DNA from: an uncultured Sphingomonadaceae bacterium | GTDB lineage: Bacteria > Pseudomonadota > Alphaproteobacteria > Sphingomonadales > Sphingomonadaceae | Assembly: GCA_947499975.1 (NCBI GenBank) | Contig: CANMQE010000001.1 | Coordinates: forward strand, 372,001-436,000 | Length of the DNA: 64,000 nucleotides | Direction: 5' to 3' | In this document: in pieces, positions 34,214 through 42,310 of the stretch | Layout of the letters: each line of letters begins with the position of its first letter | Position numbering within the stretch: the stretch's first letter is position 1 | Position numbers and translations under genes: made by a program | The notes under the pieces: generated by a model | The model's database searches: none | Seen by the model: the letters and a program-made list of their open reading frames with translations, nothing else | Told to the model about the DNA's origin: nothing

Positions 34214-34966
34214 ATGGCTGGTGAATTGAGAGACAATCGCGGGCGCGGCGATGCCGAATGGGGCCTGCCGCCGATCCACCCGGAAGGGCGCAAATACGGC
34301 GTGATCGCAGTGGCCATCGCGCTGCTGGTGCTGCTGGTTTTCGACTGGGCTTTGCTGGGCTGGCCACTGCTGGCCCTTTCCGTGGGCGTATTCGCGTTTT
34401 TCCGCGACCCTGAACGCGTGGTGCCGCAGGGAGAGCGGATACTGGTGTCCCCGGCGGACGGCCTTGTATCCCTGATCAAGCAGGTGCCACCGCCCACCGA
34501 ACTGCAGCACGATGCGCCGGAAGGCGGGAAGGGGTTGGGGGCGGAGCCGGTAACGCGCATCTCCATCTTCATGTCCGTTTTCGACGTTCATATTAACCGC
34601 TCGCCCGTTGCCGGCACGATCCGGCGCATTGTCTATATTCCGGGGCGCTTCATGAATGCCGATCTCGACAAGGCCAGCGATGAGAACGAGCGCCAGCACG
34701 TGCTGGTGGAACGCGCCGACGGTCGCACGATCGGCTTTACCCAGATTGCCGGGCTGGTGGCCCGCCGGATCGTGCCTTTCGTGAAGCCGGGCGACACTGT
34801 CGCTGCCGGGCAGCGCGTGGGGTTGATACGCTTTGGCAGCCGGGTGGACGTGTATCTGCCCGCCGGAACGGAGCCCAAGGTGCTGCTGGGCCAACGCGTT
34901 GTCGCAGGAGAAACGGTGCTGGCGGAAATCGGCACGTCCGGATTGCTGGAAGGAGTCAGCCAATGA
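34214..34966 (+). CDS. psd: Phosphatidylserine decarboxylase proenzyme
   Basis: A 250-residue short-form (Psd-A type) enzyme that makes phosphatidylethanolamine at the inner membrane. Two hydrophobic segments lie near the N-terminus ([22 protein letters not shown]). Core motifs are [22 protein letters not shown], the catalytic-His stretch [16 protein letters not shown] and the late [11 protein letters not shown], where self-cleavage between Gly and Ser creates the pyruvoyl cofactor. The pssA start overlaps its stop as ATGA, so the substrate-making and substrate-using enzymes are coupled. Confidence 0.95.
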   Translation: MAGELRDNRGRGDAEWGLPPIHPEGRKYGVIAVAIALLVLLVFDWALLGWPLLALSVGVFAFFRDPERVVPQGERILVSPADGLVSLIKQVPPPTELQHDAPEGGKGLGAEPVTRISIFMSVFDVHINRSPVAGTIRRIVYIPGRFMNADLDKASDENERQHVLVERADGRTIGFTQIAGLVARRIVPFVKPGDTVAAGQRVGLIRFGSRVDVYLPAGTEPKVLLGQRVVAGETVLAEIGTSGLLEGVSQ

Positions 34967-35925
34967 ACGCCGCCGACGATGACATGAACGACTACGATTA
35001 CGACGAAGAGGCGACGGCAACCGCCGGCCCTGCATGGCTGGGCCCCAAGGCGAGCGAGCATGAGCGGGTAACGCGTTCGCGCGCGGGCAAGGGACTCTCG
35101 CTGCGATCGGTGCTGCCCAACGCGATCACGGCCGCTGCGCTGTGCTCGGGCCTCACCAGCATCCTGTTCGCGATTGGAGGGCAGTGGGAGCAATCCGTGT
35201 TCGCCATGATCCTGGCGGGCATACTCGACATGATGGACGGCCGCATCGCGCGCTTGCTGAAGGCGCAATCGCGCTTCGGTGCAGAGCTGGACAGTCTTTC
35301 CGACTCCGCCAGCTTCGGCATCGCCCCGGCGCTTGTCCTGTATATCTGGTCATTGGCGGAAATGCCGCGCTTCGGCTGGCTGGCTGCGCTGGCCTATGCC
35401 ATTTGCTGCGCCCTGCGACTGGCGCGCTTCAACGCGCAGATCGACGTGGAGGATCAGCCGCACAAGTCCGCTGGCTATCTCACCGGCGTGCCCGCGCCGA
35501 TGGGGGCAGGCTTTGCCTTCATGCCGATGTATCTGTGGCTGGCCACCGGCGAGGAAGTTTTCCGCGATCCCTGGCTTGTCGGACCGTGGGTGATCGCGAT
35601 TGCCGTGCTGATGGTTTCCAACCTTGCAACGCCCAGCTGGAAGTCGGTCAGCCCGTCGGGGAATTTCAAGCTGGCTTTCATCGCGCTGGCAGGATTGCTG
35701 GTGGGCGGCCTGCTTATCGAGACATGGTGGACGCTGGTGCTGATCGGCGTCGTCTACCTGGCGCTGATCGCCTGGGCGGTTGTCGGCTATTCCAGGGTGA
35801 AGAGAGCCCGCCGGGCTTCTGCTACCGACGATTGTGCAGAGCCGGACGTTACGCCGCGAGAAGGTCGAAAGCCTCTTGGGGTCGACGAAGTGGATGAAGC
35901 CTTCGCGAAACGGCGCGATCCATAG
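34963..35925 (+). CDS. pssA: CDP-diacylglycerol-serine O-phosphatidyltransferase
   Basis: A 320-residue polytopic membrane enzyme converting CDP-diacylglycerol and serine to phosphatidylserine. After an acidic ~50-residue cytoplasmic lead-in comes the CDP-alcohol phosphotransferase motif D-G-x2-A-R-x8-G-x3-D-x3-D, read as [20 protein letters not shown] then [10 protein letters not shown]. About eight hydrophobic helices follow. The tail after residue ~285 ([16 protein letters not shown]) is charged and variable; the last 77 nt overlap the 3' end of the convergent small membrane protein gene. Confidence 0.93.
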   Translation: MNAADDDMNDYDYDEEATATAGPAWLGPKASEHERVTRSRAGKGLSLRSVLPNAITAAALCSGLTSILFAIGGQWEQSVFAMILAGILDMMDGRIARLLKAQSRFGAELDSLSDSASFGIAPALVLYIWSLAEMPRFGWLAALAYAICCALRLARFNAQIDVEDQPHKSAGYLTGVPAPMGAGFAFMPMYLWLATGEEVFRDPWLVGPWVIAIAVLMVSNLATPSWKSVSPSGNFKLAFIALAGLLVGGLLIETWWTLVLIGVVYLALIAWAVVGYSRVKRARRASATDDCAEPDVTPREGRKPLGVDEVDEAFAKRRDP

Positions 35926-36064
35926 CGGCCCGATCGATAGCGACGATCTCGCCGCGCACCTCTCGCCAGCGAACGAGGCCGTAGCGCATCGAATTGACGC
36001 AGGAGAGCAGGGCAACCGCTGCAACGAGGCCGAGAAATACCGAGATAGCTATTGCGATGGTCAT
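35849..36064 (-). CDS. Small single-pass membrane protein under LexA-type boxes
   Basis: A 71-residue protein with one N-terminal membrane helix (TIAIAISVFLGLVAAVALLS, about 2-21) and a basic tail (MRYGLVRWREVRGE, later RRLHPLRRP), predicting N-out/C-in topology. It has no recognised domain. The ATG at 36064 follows CAGGG at modest spacing; the open frame extends further upstream, but that part translates the repeat array and is not credible protein. Four GTTC-N7-GTTC boxes and a TTGACA lie immediately upstream, so damage-induced expression is the best reading. Small SOS-induced membrane proteins such as SidA in Caulobacter block division; a similar role is inference only. It overlaps the pssA 3' end by 77 nt. 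Confidence 0.6.
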   Translation of the reverse strand: MTIAIAISVFLGLVAAVALLSCVNSMRYGLVRWREVRGEIVAIDRAAMDRAVSRRLHPLRRPQEAFDLLAA

Positions 36065-36066
36065 TG

Positions 36067-36150
36067 GTTCAAGCCCTGTTCTTGTTCCTGTTGTGTTCCA
36101 TGTTCCACTTTCGTTCCTCTGTGTCAAACAGTTTTGTTCTTCTTGCGTTC
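36067..36150 (-). promoter_or_regulatory. Array of four alphaproteobacterial LexA (SOS)-type boxes with embedded promoter
   Basis: Four direct repeats of GTTC-N7-GTTC (plus strand) begin at 36067, 36084, 36102 and 36136: GTTCAAGCCCTGTTC, GTTCCTGTTGTGTTC, GTTCCACTTTCGTTC and GTTCTTCTTGCGTTC. Each pair has exactly 11 nt start to start. This is the LexA recognition pattern of alphaproteobacteria. On the minus strand a perfect TTGACA (36127-36122) has a 16-nt spacer to GAACAT (36105-36100), and the third box covers this -10 and most of the spacer, as expected for repression of the small membrane gene starting at 36064. Confidence 0.75.
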
Positions 36151-36389
36151 TCATCGCCGTCTGGCTCGGCCGCGCGGGGCGGCGTGCACTACTGAACGCT
36201 TGCAATCCGGGGCGATCACCCCTAGTTGCGCGCACGTCTGAAGGGCGAAAGCGATTCCCGTTTTCGCCAAGGAAGACAAATCCACATGGAAGGCACTGAC
36301 ATACCGGTGCCGCCCGCGGGCAATGTCGAAAGATATTCCAAGGGCCGGTTCCCCGTCTTCCAGAGGCTCAACCGGAAAGGAATTATCCT
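36151..36389 (+). promoter_or_regulatory. rpsB upstream/leader region
   Basis: Together with the LexA-type array this gap has no established gene on the plus strand. It must hold the rpsB promoter; TTGCAA (36200-36205) with TAGTTG 17 nt later is only a weak candidate. The leader contains a GC-rich palindrome GCCCGCGGGC near 36315 and a possible 45-codon frame from ATG 36286 (behind AAGGAAG) that runs out of frame across the rpsB start. rpsB leaders are often structured for S2 autoregulation; that is an expectation, not an observation here. Confidence 0.35.
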
Positions 36390-37178
36390 ATGGCGGCTCC
36401 TACCGTCACGATGCAGCAATTGATTGAGGCCGGCGCACACTTCGGCCACCAGACCCACCGCTGGAACCCGCGGATGAAGCCGTATATCTTCGGCAGCCGC
36501 AACGGTGTCCACATCATCGACCTGTCGCAGACCGTTCCGCTGATGGCGCGCGCGCTGGACTTCGTTTCCAGCACCGTTCGCGCTGGCGGCAAGGTGCTGT
36601 TCGTCGGCACCAAGCGCCAGGCGCAGGAACCGATTGCAGAAGCGGCGCGCTCCTGCGGCCAGCACTTCGTCAACCACCGCTGGCTGGGCGGCATGCTCAC
36701 CAACTGGAAGACGATCAGCCAGTCCATCAAGCGCCTGAAGAGCCTTGAAGAGCAACTGGCCGGCGACACCTCGCTGATCACCAAGAAGGAAGTTCTGCAG
36801 CTGACGCGTGAGCGTGACAAGCTGGAACTGTCGCTTGGCGGCATCCGCGACATGGGCGGCATTCCGGACGTGATGTTCGTGATCGACGCCAACAAGGAAG
36901 ATCTTGCCATCAAGGAAGCCGGCGTTCTCGGCATCCCCGTGATTGGCGTGCTCGACACCAATGTGGACCCGAGCGGCATTGCCTTCCCGATCCCCGGCAA
37001 TGACGATGCAAGCCGCGCCGTGCGCCTGTATTGCGATGCCGTGGCCAAGGCGGCCAGCACCGGCTCGACCGAAGGCGTGGTGGATTCCGGCGCCGACATC
37101 GGTGCCATGGACGCACCGCCTGCCGAAGCTGCCGTTGCTGAAGAAGCTCCCGCACAGGAAGCCAAGGCCGACGCCTGA
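36390..37178 (+). CDS. rpsB: 30S ribosomal protein S2
   Basis: A 262-residue S2 starting [27 protein letters not shown], with [38 protein letters not shown] and the second family signature around [14 protein letters not shown] variable Ala/Glu-rich tail follows residue ~235. S2 is a late-assembling protein of the small subunit. GGAAAGGAA lies just upstream of the ATG. It heads the classic rpsB-tsf-pyrH-frr block; a stem-loop separates it from tsf. Confidence 0.98.
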   Translation: MAAPTVTMQQLIEAGAHFGHQTHRWNPRMKPYIFGSRNGVHIIDLSQTVPLMARALDFVSSTVRAGGKVLFVGTKRQAQEPIAEAARSCGQHFVNHRWLGGMLTNWKTISQSIKRLKSLEEQLAGDTSLITKKEVLQLTRERDKLELSLGGIRDMGGIPDVMFVIDANKEDLAIKEAGVLGIPVIGVLDTNVDPSGIAFPIPGNDDASRAVRLYCDAVAKAASTGSTEGVVDSGADIGAMDAPPAEAAVAEEAPAQEAKADA

Positions 37179-37229
37179 TCTTGTCCGTGATTGCGCGGTG
37201 AAGCCTGCGCGTCACAATTCAAATATATC

Positions 37230-37264
37230 GGGCCGGTTCAGCACTTTTGGTGGTGGACCGGCCT
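37230..37264 (+). other. Stem-loop between rpsB and tsf
   Basis: GGCCGGT (37231-37237) and ACCGGCC (37257-37263) are perfectly complementary across a 19-nt loop that contains a small CAC/GTG inner pairing. No T-run follows, so it is more likely an attenuator, processing site or stability element than a full terminator. It lies 26 nt before the tsf start. Confidence 0.5.
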
Positions 37265-37289
37265 CCAATTCAATCTGAAGGAAAAACAC

Positions 37290-38216
37290 ATGGCTGCATT
37301 TTCCGCATCCGACGTGAAGGCCCTGCGCGAGAAAACCGGCGCGGGCATGATGGACGCCAAGAAGGCGCTTGAGGCAACCGATGGCGATATCGAAGCTGCG
37401 ATCGACGCGCTGCGCGCCAAGGGCCTCGCCACCGCCCAGAAGAAATCCAGCCGCACCGCGGCAGAAGGCCTGGTCGGCGTTTCCGTTGAAGGCACCAAGG
37501 GCGTTGCCGTCGAGGTGAATTCCGAAACGGACTTCGTCGCCAAGAACGACAAGTTCCAGGATTTCGTCCGCAAGACGACCGATATTGCCCTGACGATGGA
37601 CAGCGACGATGTCGAAGCTCTGAAGGCTGCATCCTACCCCGACGGCGGCACCGTTGCCGAGAAGCTGACTGACAACGTCGCCACCATTGGGGAGAACCAG
37701 CAGGTTCGCCGCATGAAGAGCGTTTCGGTATCGCAAGGCGCTGTCGTGCCTTACGTTCACAACGCTGCGGCTGAAGGCCTCGGCAAGATCGGCGTGCTCG
37801 TCGCCCTGGAAGGCGATGCCAACGACGACGTTCTGCAGACGCTTGGCAAGGACATTGCGCAGCACGCTGCCGCCATGTTCCCGCTCGCTCTCGATGCAGA
37901 CAGCCTCGATGCAGACGTGATCGCCCGCGAACGTGCCATCGCACAGGAAAAGGCTGCCGAAAGCGGCAAGCCCGAGAACGTGCAGGAAAAGATGGTCGAA
38001 GGCGCGGTGAAGAAATACGCCAAGGAAAACGCGCTGCTCAGCCAGATCTTCGTGAAGGACGGCAAGGCTTCTGTTGAAGAGCATGTTGCCCGCACCGCCA
38101 AGGAAGCCGGCGCCACCATCAAGCTGGTGGATTATGTCCGCTATCAGCTGGGTGAAGGCATCGAAAAGGAAGAAAGCGACTTCGCAGCAGAAGTTGCGGC
38201 TGCTGTCGGCGGCTGA
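37290..38216 (+). CDS. tsf: Elongation factor Ts
   Basis: A 308-residue EF-Ts, the nucleotide exchange factor of EF-Tu. The N-terminal UBA-like domain ([20 protein letters not shown]) is followed by the signature [18 protein letters not shown], which contacts EF-Tu. The core duplicates and the coiled-coil region ends at [13 protein letters not shown]. The ATG at 37290 follows GAAGGAA; upstream in-frame sequence runs through the rpsB-tsf stem-loop and is not coding. A strong terminator follows. Confidence 0.98.
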   Translation: MAAFSASDVKALREKTGAGMMDAKKALEATDGDIEAAIDALRAKGLATAQKKSSRTAAEGLVGVSVEGTKGVAVEVNSETDFVAKNDKFQDFVRKTTDIALTMDSDDVEALKAASYPDGGTVAEKLTDNVATIGENQQVRRMKSVSVSQGAVVPYVHNAAAEGLGKIGVLVALEGDANDDVLQTLGKDIAQHAAAMFPLALDADSLDADVIARERAIAQEKAAESGKPENVQEKMVEGAVKKYAKENALLSQIFVKDGKASVEEHVARTAKEAGATIKLVDYVRYQLGEGIEKEESDFAAEVAAAVGG

Positions 38217-38241
38217 TCGCCCTTCCATTGCAAGGCATTAC

Positions 38242-38280
38242 AAGGGCCGCCGGACTCGTTGGGTTCGGCGGCCCTTTGTT
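38242..38280 (+). terminator. Intrinsic terminator after tsf
   Basis: AAGGGCCGCCG (38242-38252) pairs with CGGCGGCCCTT (38266-38276), an 11-bp perfect stem, followed by TGTTTT. It separates rpsB-tsf from pyrH. Confidence 0.85.
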
Positions 38281-38392
38281 TTGGCGGCTCCTGTTTCTGG
38301 CGATGGCGCAAAAGCGCATTGGAACCCTTGGCAGTTTCACCCGCTCGCTCTAGGAAGCCTGCCAACCCCGGTTCGAGAGGAAAATCCGCACC

Positions 38393-39115
38393 ATGCTGCT
38401 GCCTGACACCAAACGTATCCTTCTGAAACTTTCAGGAGAGGTGCTGATGGGCGAGCAGGGGTTCGGCATCGAGCCTACATTGGTCGCGCGTCTTGCCGAA
38501 GAGGTGAAGCAGGCGAAGGACAGCGGCCTGGAAGTCTGCCTGGTAATCGGCGGCGGCAATATCTTTCGCGGCATGGCTGGCGCGGCAAAGGGGCTGGAGC
38601 GTACCACGGGCGATTACATGGGCATGCTGGCAACGGTGATGAACGCGCTGGCGATGCAATCCGCGCTGGAACAGATCGGCGTTGCGACCCGGGTGCAGAG
38701 CGCCATCCCCATGAATGCCGTTTGCGAACCTTATATCCGCCGCCGGGCGGAGCGGCACCTTGAAAAGGGCCGCATCGTCATTTTCGCAGCCGGAACTGGC
38801 AACCCCTTCTTCACCACCGATACTGGCGCTGCCCTGCGCGCTGCCGAGATGAAATGCGACGCGCTGCTGAAAGGCACCAGCGTCGACGGGGTGTATGACA
38901 AGGATCCCAAGCGGTTCGACGATGCCGTGCGGCACGAAACGATTACCTATTCTCAGGTCTTGAGTGATAACCTCAAGGTCATGGATGCTGCCGCCGTGGC
39001 GCTGTGCCGCGAGAACGACATTCCCATCGTGGTCTTCTCGATCCGGGAGAAGGGCAATGTCGCGCGCGTGCTGGCGGGCGAAGGCGTGCAGACGATAGTC
39101 AGGAAGGAAGACTGA
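38393..39115 (+). CDS. pyrH: Uridylate kinase
   Basis: A 240-residue hexameric bacterial UMP kinase of the amino-acid kinase fold, phosphorylating UMP to UDP. Motifs: [19 protein letters not shown] at the start, [10 protein letters not shown] for the phosphate loop, [42 protein letters not shown] and the end [23 protein letters not shown] precedes the ATG. frr starts 2 nt after its stop, so the two are translated together. Confidence 0.97.
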   Translation: MLLPDTKRILLKLSGEVLMGEQGFGIEPTLVARLAEEVKQAKDSGLEVCLVIGGGNIFRGMAGAAKGLERTTGDYMGMLATVMNALAMQSALEQIGVATRVQSAIPMNAVCEPYIRRRAERHLEKGRIVIFAAGTGNPFFTTDTGAALRAAEMKCDALLKGTSVDGVYDKDPKRFDDAVRHETITYSQVLSDNLKVMDAAAVALCRENDIPIVVFSIREKGNVARVLAGEGVQTIVRKED

Positions 39116-39117
39116 AC

Positions 39118-39672
39118 ATGAAATACGACAAGGCCGATATCGAACGGCGCATGACCGGTGCCGTCGAAAGCCTGAAGAGCGATCTTTCGGGCCTGCGCAC
39201 GGGCCGCGCGAACACCGCCCTGCTGGATCCCGTCGTGGTGGAAGTCTACGGCTCCATGATGCCGCTGAACCAGGTGGCCACCGTTTCCGCGCCGGAGCCG
39301 CGCATGCTGAGCGTGCAGGTGTGGGACAAGGCCAATGTCAGCGCCGTGGAAAAAGGGATTTCCAAGGCCAATCTCGGCCTCAACCCCATGAGCGATGGCC
39401 AGAACGTGCGTCTGCCCATGCCCGATCTGAACGAGGAGCGCCGCAAGGAGCTGGCAAAGCTCGCCGGCAACTATGCCGAGAAGGCCAAGATCGCCATCCG
39501 CAACGTGCGCCGCGACGCGAACGAGGCGTTGAAGGAAGACGAAAAGAAGAAGGAAATCTCCGAAGACGATCGCAAGCGTCTGGAGGACGAGGTCCAGAAG
39601 ATGACGGATAAATACGTCGCCGACACAGAAAAGGCCGCAGAGTCCAAGGAAAAGGAAATCCTGTCGCAGTAA
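39118..39672 (+). CDS. frr: Ribosome recycling factor
   Basis: A 184-residue RRF that splits post-termination ribosomes with EF-G. The triple-helix bundle begins IERRMTGAVESLKSDLSGLRTGRAN, the Greek-key insert contains VEVYGSMMPLNQVATVSAPEPRML, and the C-terminal bundle has VRRDANEALKEDEKKKEISEDD. The length matches the family (185). It is tightly packed between pyrH and uppS. Confidence 0.98.
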   Translation: MKYDKADIERRMTGAVESLKSDLSGLRTGRANTALLDPVVVEVYGSMMPLNQVATVSAPEPRMLSVQVWDKANVSAVEKGISKANLGLNPMSDGQNVRLPMPDLNEERRKELAKLAGNYAEKAKIAIRNVRRDANEALKEDEKKKEISEDDRKRLEDEVQKMTDKYVADTEKAAESKEKEILSQ

Positions 39673-39696
39673 GCGGCGCCGGGGTTCTCTATATCC

Positions 39697-40377
39697 GTGT
39701 CTCAAGGCAATCACCCACGCCACGTGGCGATCATCATGGATGGCAACGGACGCTGGGCGAAGAAGCGCGGCATCCCGCGCGCCCTGGGGCACAAGCAGGG
39801 CGGGGAGGCCGTGCGCCGCACCGTGCGCGCGGCAGAGGAACTGGGGCTCGAATGCCTCACGCTCTATGCTTTCTCTTCGGAGAACTGGAAGCGCGAGGAA
39901 GGCGAGATTTCCGACCTGATGAACCTGATGCGCAGGTTCATCGAGGCCAATCTGCAGGACATGATCGAACGCCGCGTGCGGCTGAAAATCATCGGTGATT
40001 ACAAGGCTTTCGCGCCCGACATTGTGGAACGACTGGAAGACGCGCTGGAGCGTACGAAGGATGGCGTTCGCACGCTGGCCGTGGCGCTTAACTATGGCGC
40101 GCAGCAGGAAATCGCCCGCGCTGCGCAACTGGCAGCGCAGGAAGGCGAGATTTCGGTCGAGGGAATAGAAAAGCATCTCTACACCGCCGATCTGCCGCCG
40201 CTGGATTTGCTGATCCGCACCAGCGGAGAGGTGCGCCTGTCGAACTTCCTGCTGTGGCAATCGGCCTATGCGGAAATGCTTTTCACAGACGTGCTGTGGC
40301 CCGATTTCGGCGAGGAGCATCTACGCGAGGCATGCGAGGAATTCGCCAGGAGGGAACGCCGTTATGGAGGACGTTGA
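39697..40377 (+). CDS. uppS: Undecaprenyl diphosphate synthase
   Basis: A 226-residue cis-prenyltransferase making the C55 lipid carrier for peptidoglycan and surface glycans. The catalytic Asp is in HVAIIMDGNGRWAKKRGI, with LTLYAFSSENWKR and DLLIRTSGEVRLSNFLLWQSAY as the other signature regions. The last motif has VRLSNF where most members have xRxSNF, still canonical. It starts with GTG (39697), the only fitting codon. The 3' end overlaps cdsA by 14 nt. Confidence 0.96.
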   Translation: MSQGNHPRHVAIIMDGNGRWAKKRGIPRALGHKQGGEAVRRTVRAAEELGLECLTLYAFSSENWKREEGEISDLMNLMRRFIEANLQDMIERRVRLKIIGDYKAFAPDIVERLEDALERTKDGVRTLAVALNYGAQQEIARAAQLAAQEGEISVEGIEKHLYTADLPPLDLLIRTSGEVRLSNFLLWQSAYAEMLFTDVLWPDFGEEHLREACEEFARRERRYGGR

Positions 40378-41152
40378 CAACCTCTCCGCCGAGCGCAAGC
40401 GCGACCGCCTGAAGCGTTATGCCCGCAGGGCCGTCACCGTTCCGCTGTCTGTCCGCACGAGCGATCTGCCCGTGCGCGCGGCCAGTGCGCTGGTGATGGT
40501 GGCGATCGCCGGATGCGCATTATGGATCGGCGGTTGGGCATGGACGACATTTGCCGGCCTGTTGGGGCTGGGCGTGTTTTACGAATGGGCATCCATCGTG
40601 ATGCGCATCACGCAAAGCCTGCCGCGCCGTATCGTCGGCTTGCTGCTTGGCGTGGCCTATATCGGGTTCGGTGCGGTGGTAATCGGAACGCTTGGCAATA
40701 ACGACCTGCTTGGCTTCTCAGAAGGGCGCATGCCGTGGGCCTTGATCAGCGTGGTCGCCATCGTGATTGCCACGGATACCGGCGCCTATTTCAGCGGCAG
40801 GGCCATCGGCGGCCCGAAGATCGCGCCCGCGATCAGCCCGTCCAAGACGTGGGCTGGCCTGGTTGGCGGAATGATCTGCGCCGCCCTGGTGATGGCGTGC
40901 ATTTCCACCGAAGATACCGGGATGCCGATTTCGCTGGTCGGCGGCATGATCGGCGGCGCGCTGCTGGCGGTGGTGGCGCAGGCCGGCGATTTCCTCGAAA
41001 GCTGGATGAAGCGCAAGGCCGGCCTGAAGGATTCGGGCAAGCTCATTCCGGGGCACGGCGGACTGTTCGACAGGCTCGATGGTCTGCTGGCGGTTGCAAT
41101 TGTAACCGGGGCAGTGCTTATCTCCCACCTTATGACTATCGGTGCTTCATGA
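40364..41152 (+). CDS. cdsA: Phosphatidate cytidylyltransferase
   Basis: A 262-residue polytopic membrane enzyme producing CDP-diacylglycerol, the substrate of PssA at 35 kb. About seven hydrophobic helices follow a charged N-terminal ~40 residues. The CdsA signature is at the C-terminal end: PAISPSKTWAGLVGG and later DFLESWMKRKAGLKDSGKLIPGHGGLFDRLD, split here across residues ~205-240. The ATG at 40364 follows AGGAGGG inside the uppS end. It overlaps dxr as ATGA. Confidence 0.96.
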   Translation: MEDVDNLSAERKRDRLKRYARRAVTVPLSVRTSDLPVRAASALVMVAIAGCALWIGGWAWTTFAGLLGLGVFYEWASIVMRITQSLPRRIVGLLLGVAYIGFGAVVIGTLGNNDLLGFSEGRMPWALISVVAIVIATDTGAYFSGRAIGGPKIAPAISPSKTWAGLVGGMICAALVMACISTEDTGMPISLVGGMIGGALLAVVAQAGDFLESWMKRKAGLKDSGKLIPGHGGLFDRLDGLLAVAIVTGAVLISHLMTIGAS

Positions 41153-42309
41153 GCGGCCAACGCTCGATTTCCATACTCGGCGCAACGGGTTCCATCGGCG
41201 ATTCCACCCTCGATCTCATTCGCAATGATCGGGACCGGTGGAAGGTCGTCACTCTCAGCGCCAACTGTTCGGCGGAAAAGCTGGCAAAGCTTGCCATCGA
41301 GTTTGACGCGCAGATTGCCGTCGTGGGCGACGCAGGTTGCCTGCCTGAACTGCGCCAGCATCTCTCCGGCTCCGGCATAGAGGCCGCAGGCGGGCAGCAG
41401 GCGCTGTGCGACGCAGCAGCCCGCCCGGCCGACATAACCGTGGCCGCCATCGTCGGCTGCGCGGGCCTTGCCCCCACCATGCGCGCGATAGAGCAGAGCA
41501 ACACCGTCGCGCTCGCCAACAAGGAAGCGCTGGTTTCCGCTGGCGAGGTGATGACGCGGCTCGTCGCGCAGCACGGCACCACGCTGCTGCCGGTGGACAG
41601 TGAACACAACGCCATTTTCCAGTGCCTGGAGGGCAATGACCTCGAAGACGTGCGCTGGATCACGCTGACGGCCAGCGGGGGGCCGTTTCGCACCAAGACG
41701 TGGCAGGAACTGGACGCTGCCACCCCTTCCCAGGCCGTCGCCCACCCTAATTGGGACATGGGCGCGAAGATCAGCGTCGATTCCGCCACCATGATGAACA
41801 AGGGGCTGGAATTCATCGAGGCGTTCCACCTCTTCCCCGTCGGGCTCGACCGGCTGCGCATCATCGTCCACCCGCAATCCGTGATCCATTCGATGGTGGA
41901 GTATCGCGACGGCTCTACGCTGGCCCAGCTTGGCCCCAGCGACATGCGCGTGCCCATTGCCTCCACGCTGGCATATCCGGCGCGGATGGATACGAATTGC
42001 AAGCCGCTGGACTTGGCAAGCATCGGAAATCTCAGCTTTTTTGCGCCTGACGAAGAACGTTTTCCGGCAACGCGCCTTGCGCGCGAAGCTGCCCATGCGG
42101 GCGGCGGTACGCCAGCCGTTCTCAACGCCGCGAACGAGGTGGCGGTGGCCGCCTTCCTTGCCGGTCAGCTAAAGTTCACGCAAATTTCGGCATTGTCTGC
42201 CAGAACCCTCGACAAATACGCGCCGCCTGCGCCGCAGACGCTCGACGACGTTCTCACCGTCGATGCCGAGGCGAGGGTGCGCGCGGAAGAGATGCTGGAG
42301 CTAGTCTGA
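41149..42309 (+). CDS. dxr: 1-deoxy-D-xylulose 5-phosphate reductoisomerase
   Basis: A 386-residue enzyme of the MEP pathway, converting DXP to MEP with NADPH. The N-terminal Rossmann motif is ISILGATGSIGDSTLD; the metal-binding and catalytic region is LLPVDSEHNAIFQCLEG (Asp, Glu) and NWDMGAKISVDSATMMNKGLE. The flexible loop contains HPQSVIHSMVEYRDGS. Products feed the polyprenyl synthases in this window (uppS, ispB). It is coupled to cdsA by ATGA and followed by rseP after 1 nt. Confidence 0.97.
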   Translation: MSGQRSISILGATGSIGDSTLDLIRNDRDRWKVVTLSANCSAEKLAKLAIEFDAQIAVVGDAGCLPELRQHLSGSGIEAAGGQQALCDAAARPADITVAAIVGCAGLAPTMRAIEQSNTVALANKEALVSAGEVMTRLVAQHGTTLLPVDSEHNAIFQCLEGNDLEDVRWITLTASGGPFRTKTWQELDAATPSQAVAHPNWDMGAKISVDSATMMNKGLEFIEAFHLFPVGLDRLRIIVHPQSVIHSMVEYRDGSTLAQLGPSDMRVPIASTLAYPARMDTNCKPLDLASIGNLSFFAPDEERFPATRLAREAAHAGGGTPAVLNAANEVAVAAFLAGQLKFTQISALSARTLDKYAPPAPQTLDDVLTVDAEARVRAEEMLELV

Positions 42310-42310
42310 C

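Noticed and set aside
36067-36150. GGAAC copies within the repeat array read as EcfG -35 elements
   Set aside because: No CGTT at 16-17 nt downstream on the minus strand; the strict 11-nt GTTC period explains the region better.
36065-36235. Extension of the 71-residue membrane protein to an upstream in-frame start
   Set aside because: The extra residues simply translate the GAAC repeats and would place a hydrophilic tail before the membrane helix; the array is more plausibly regulatory.
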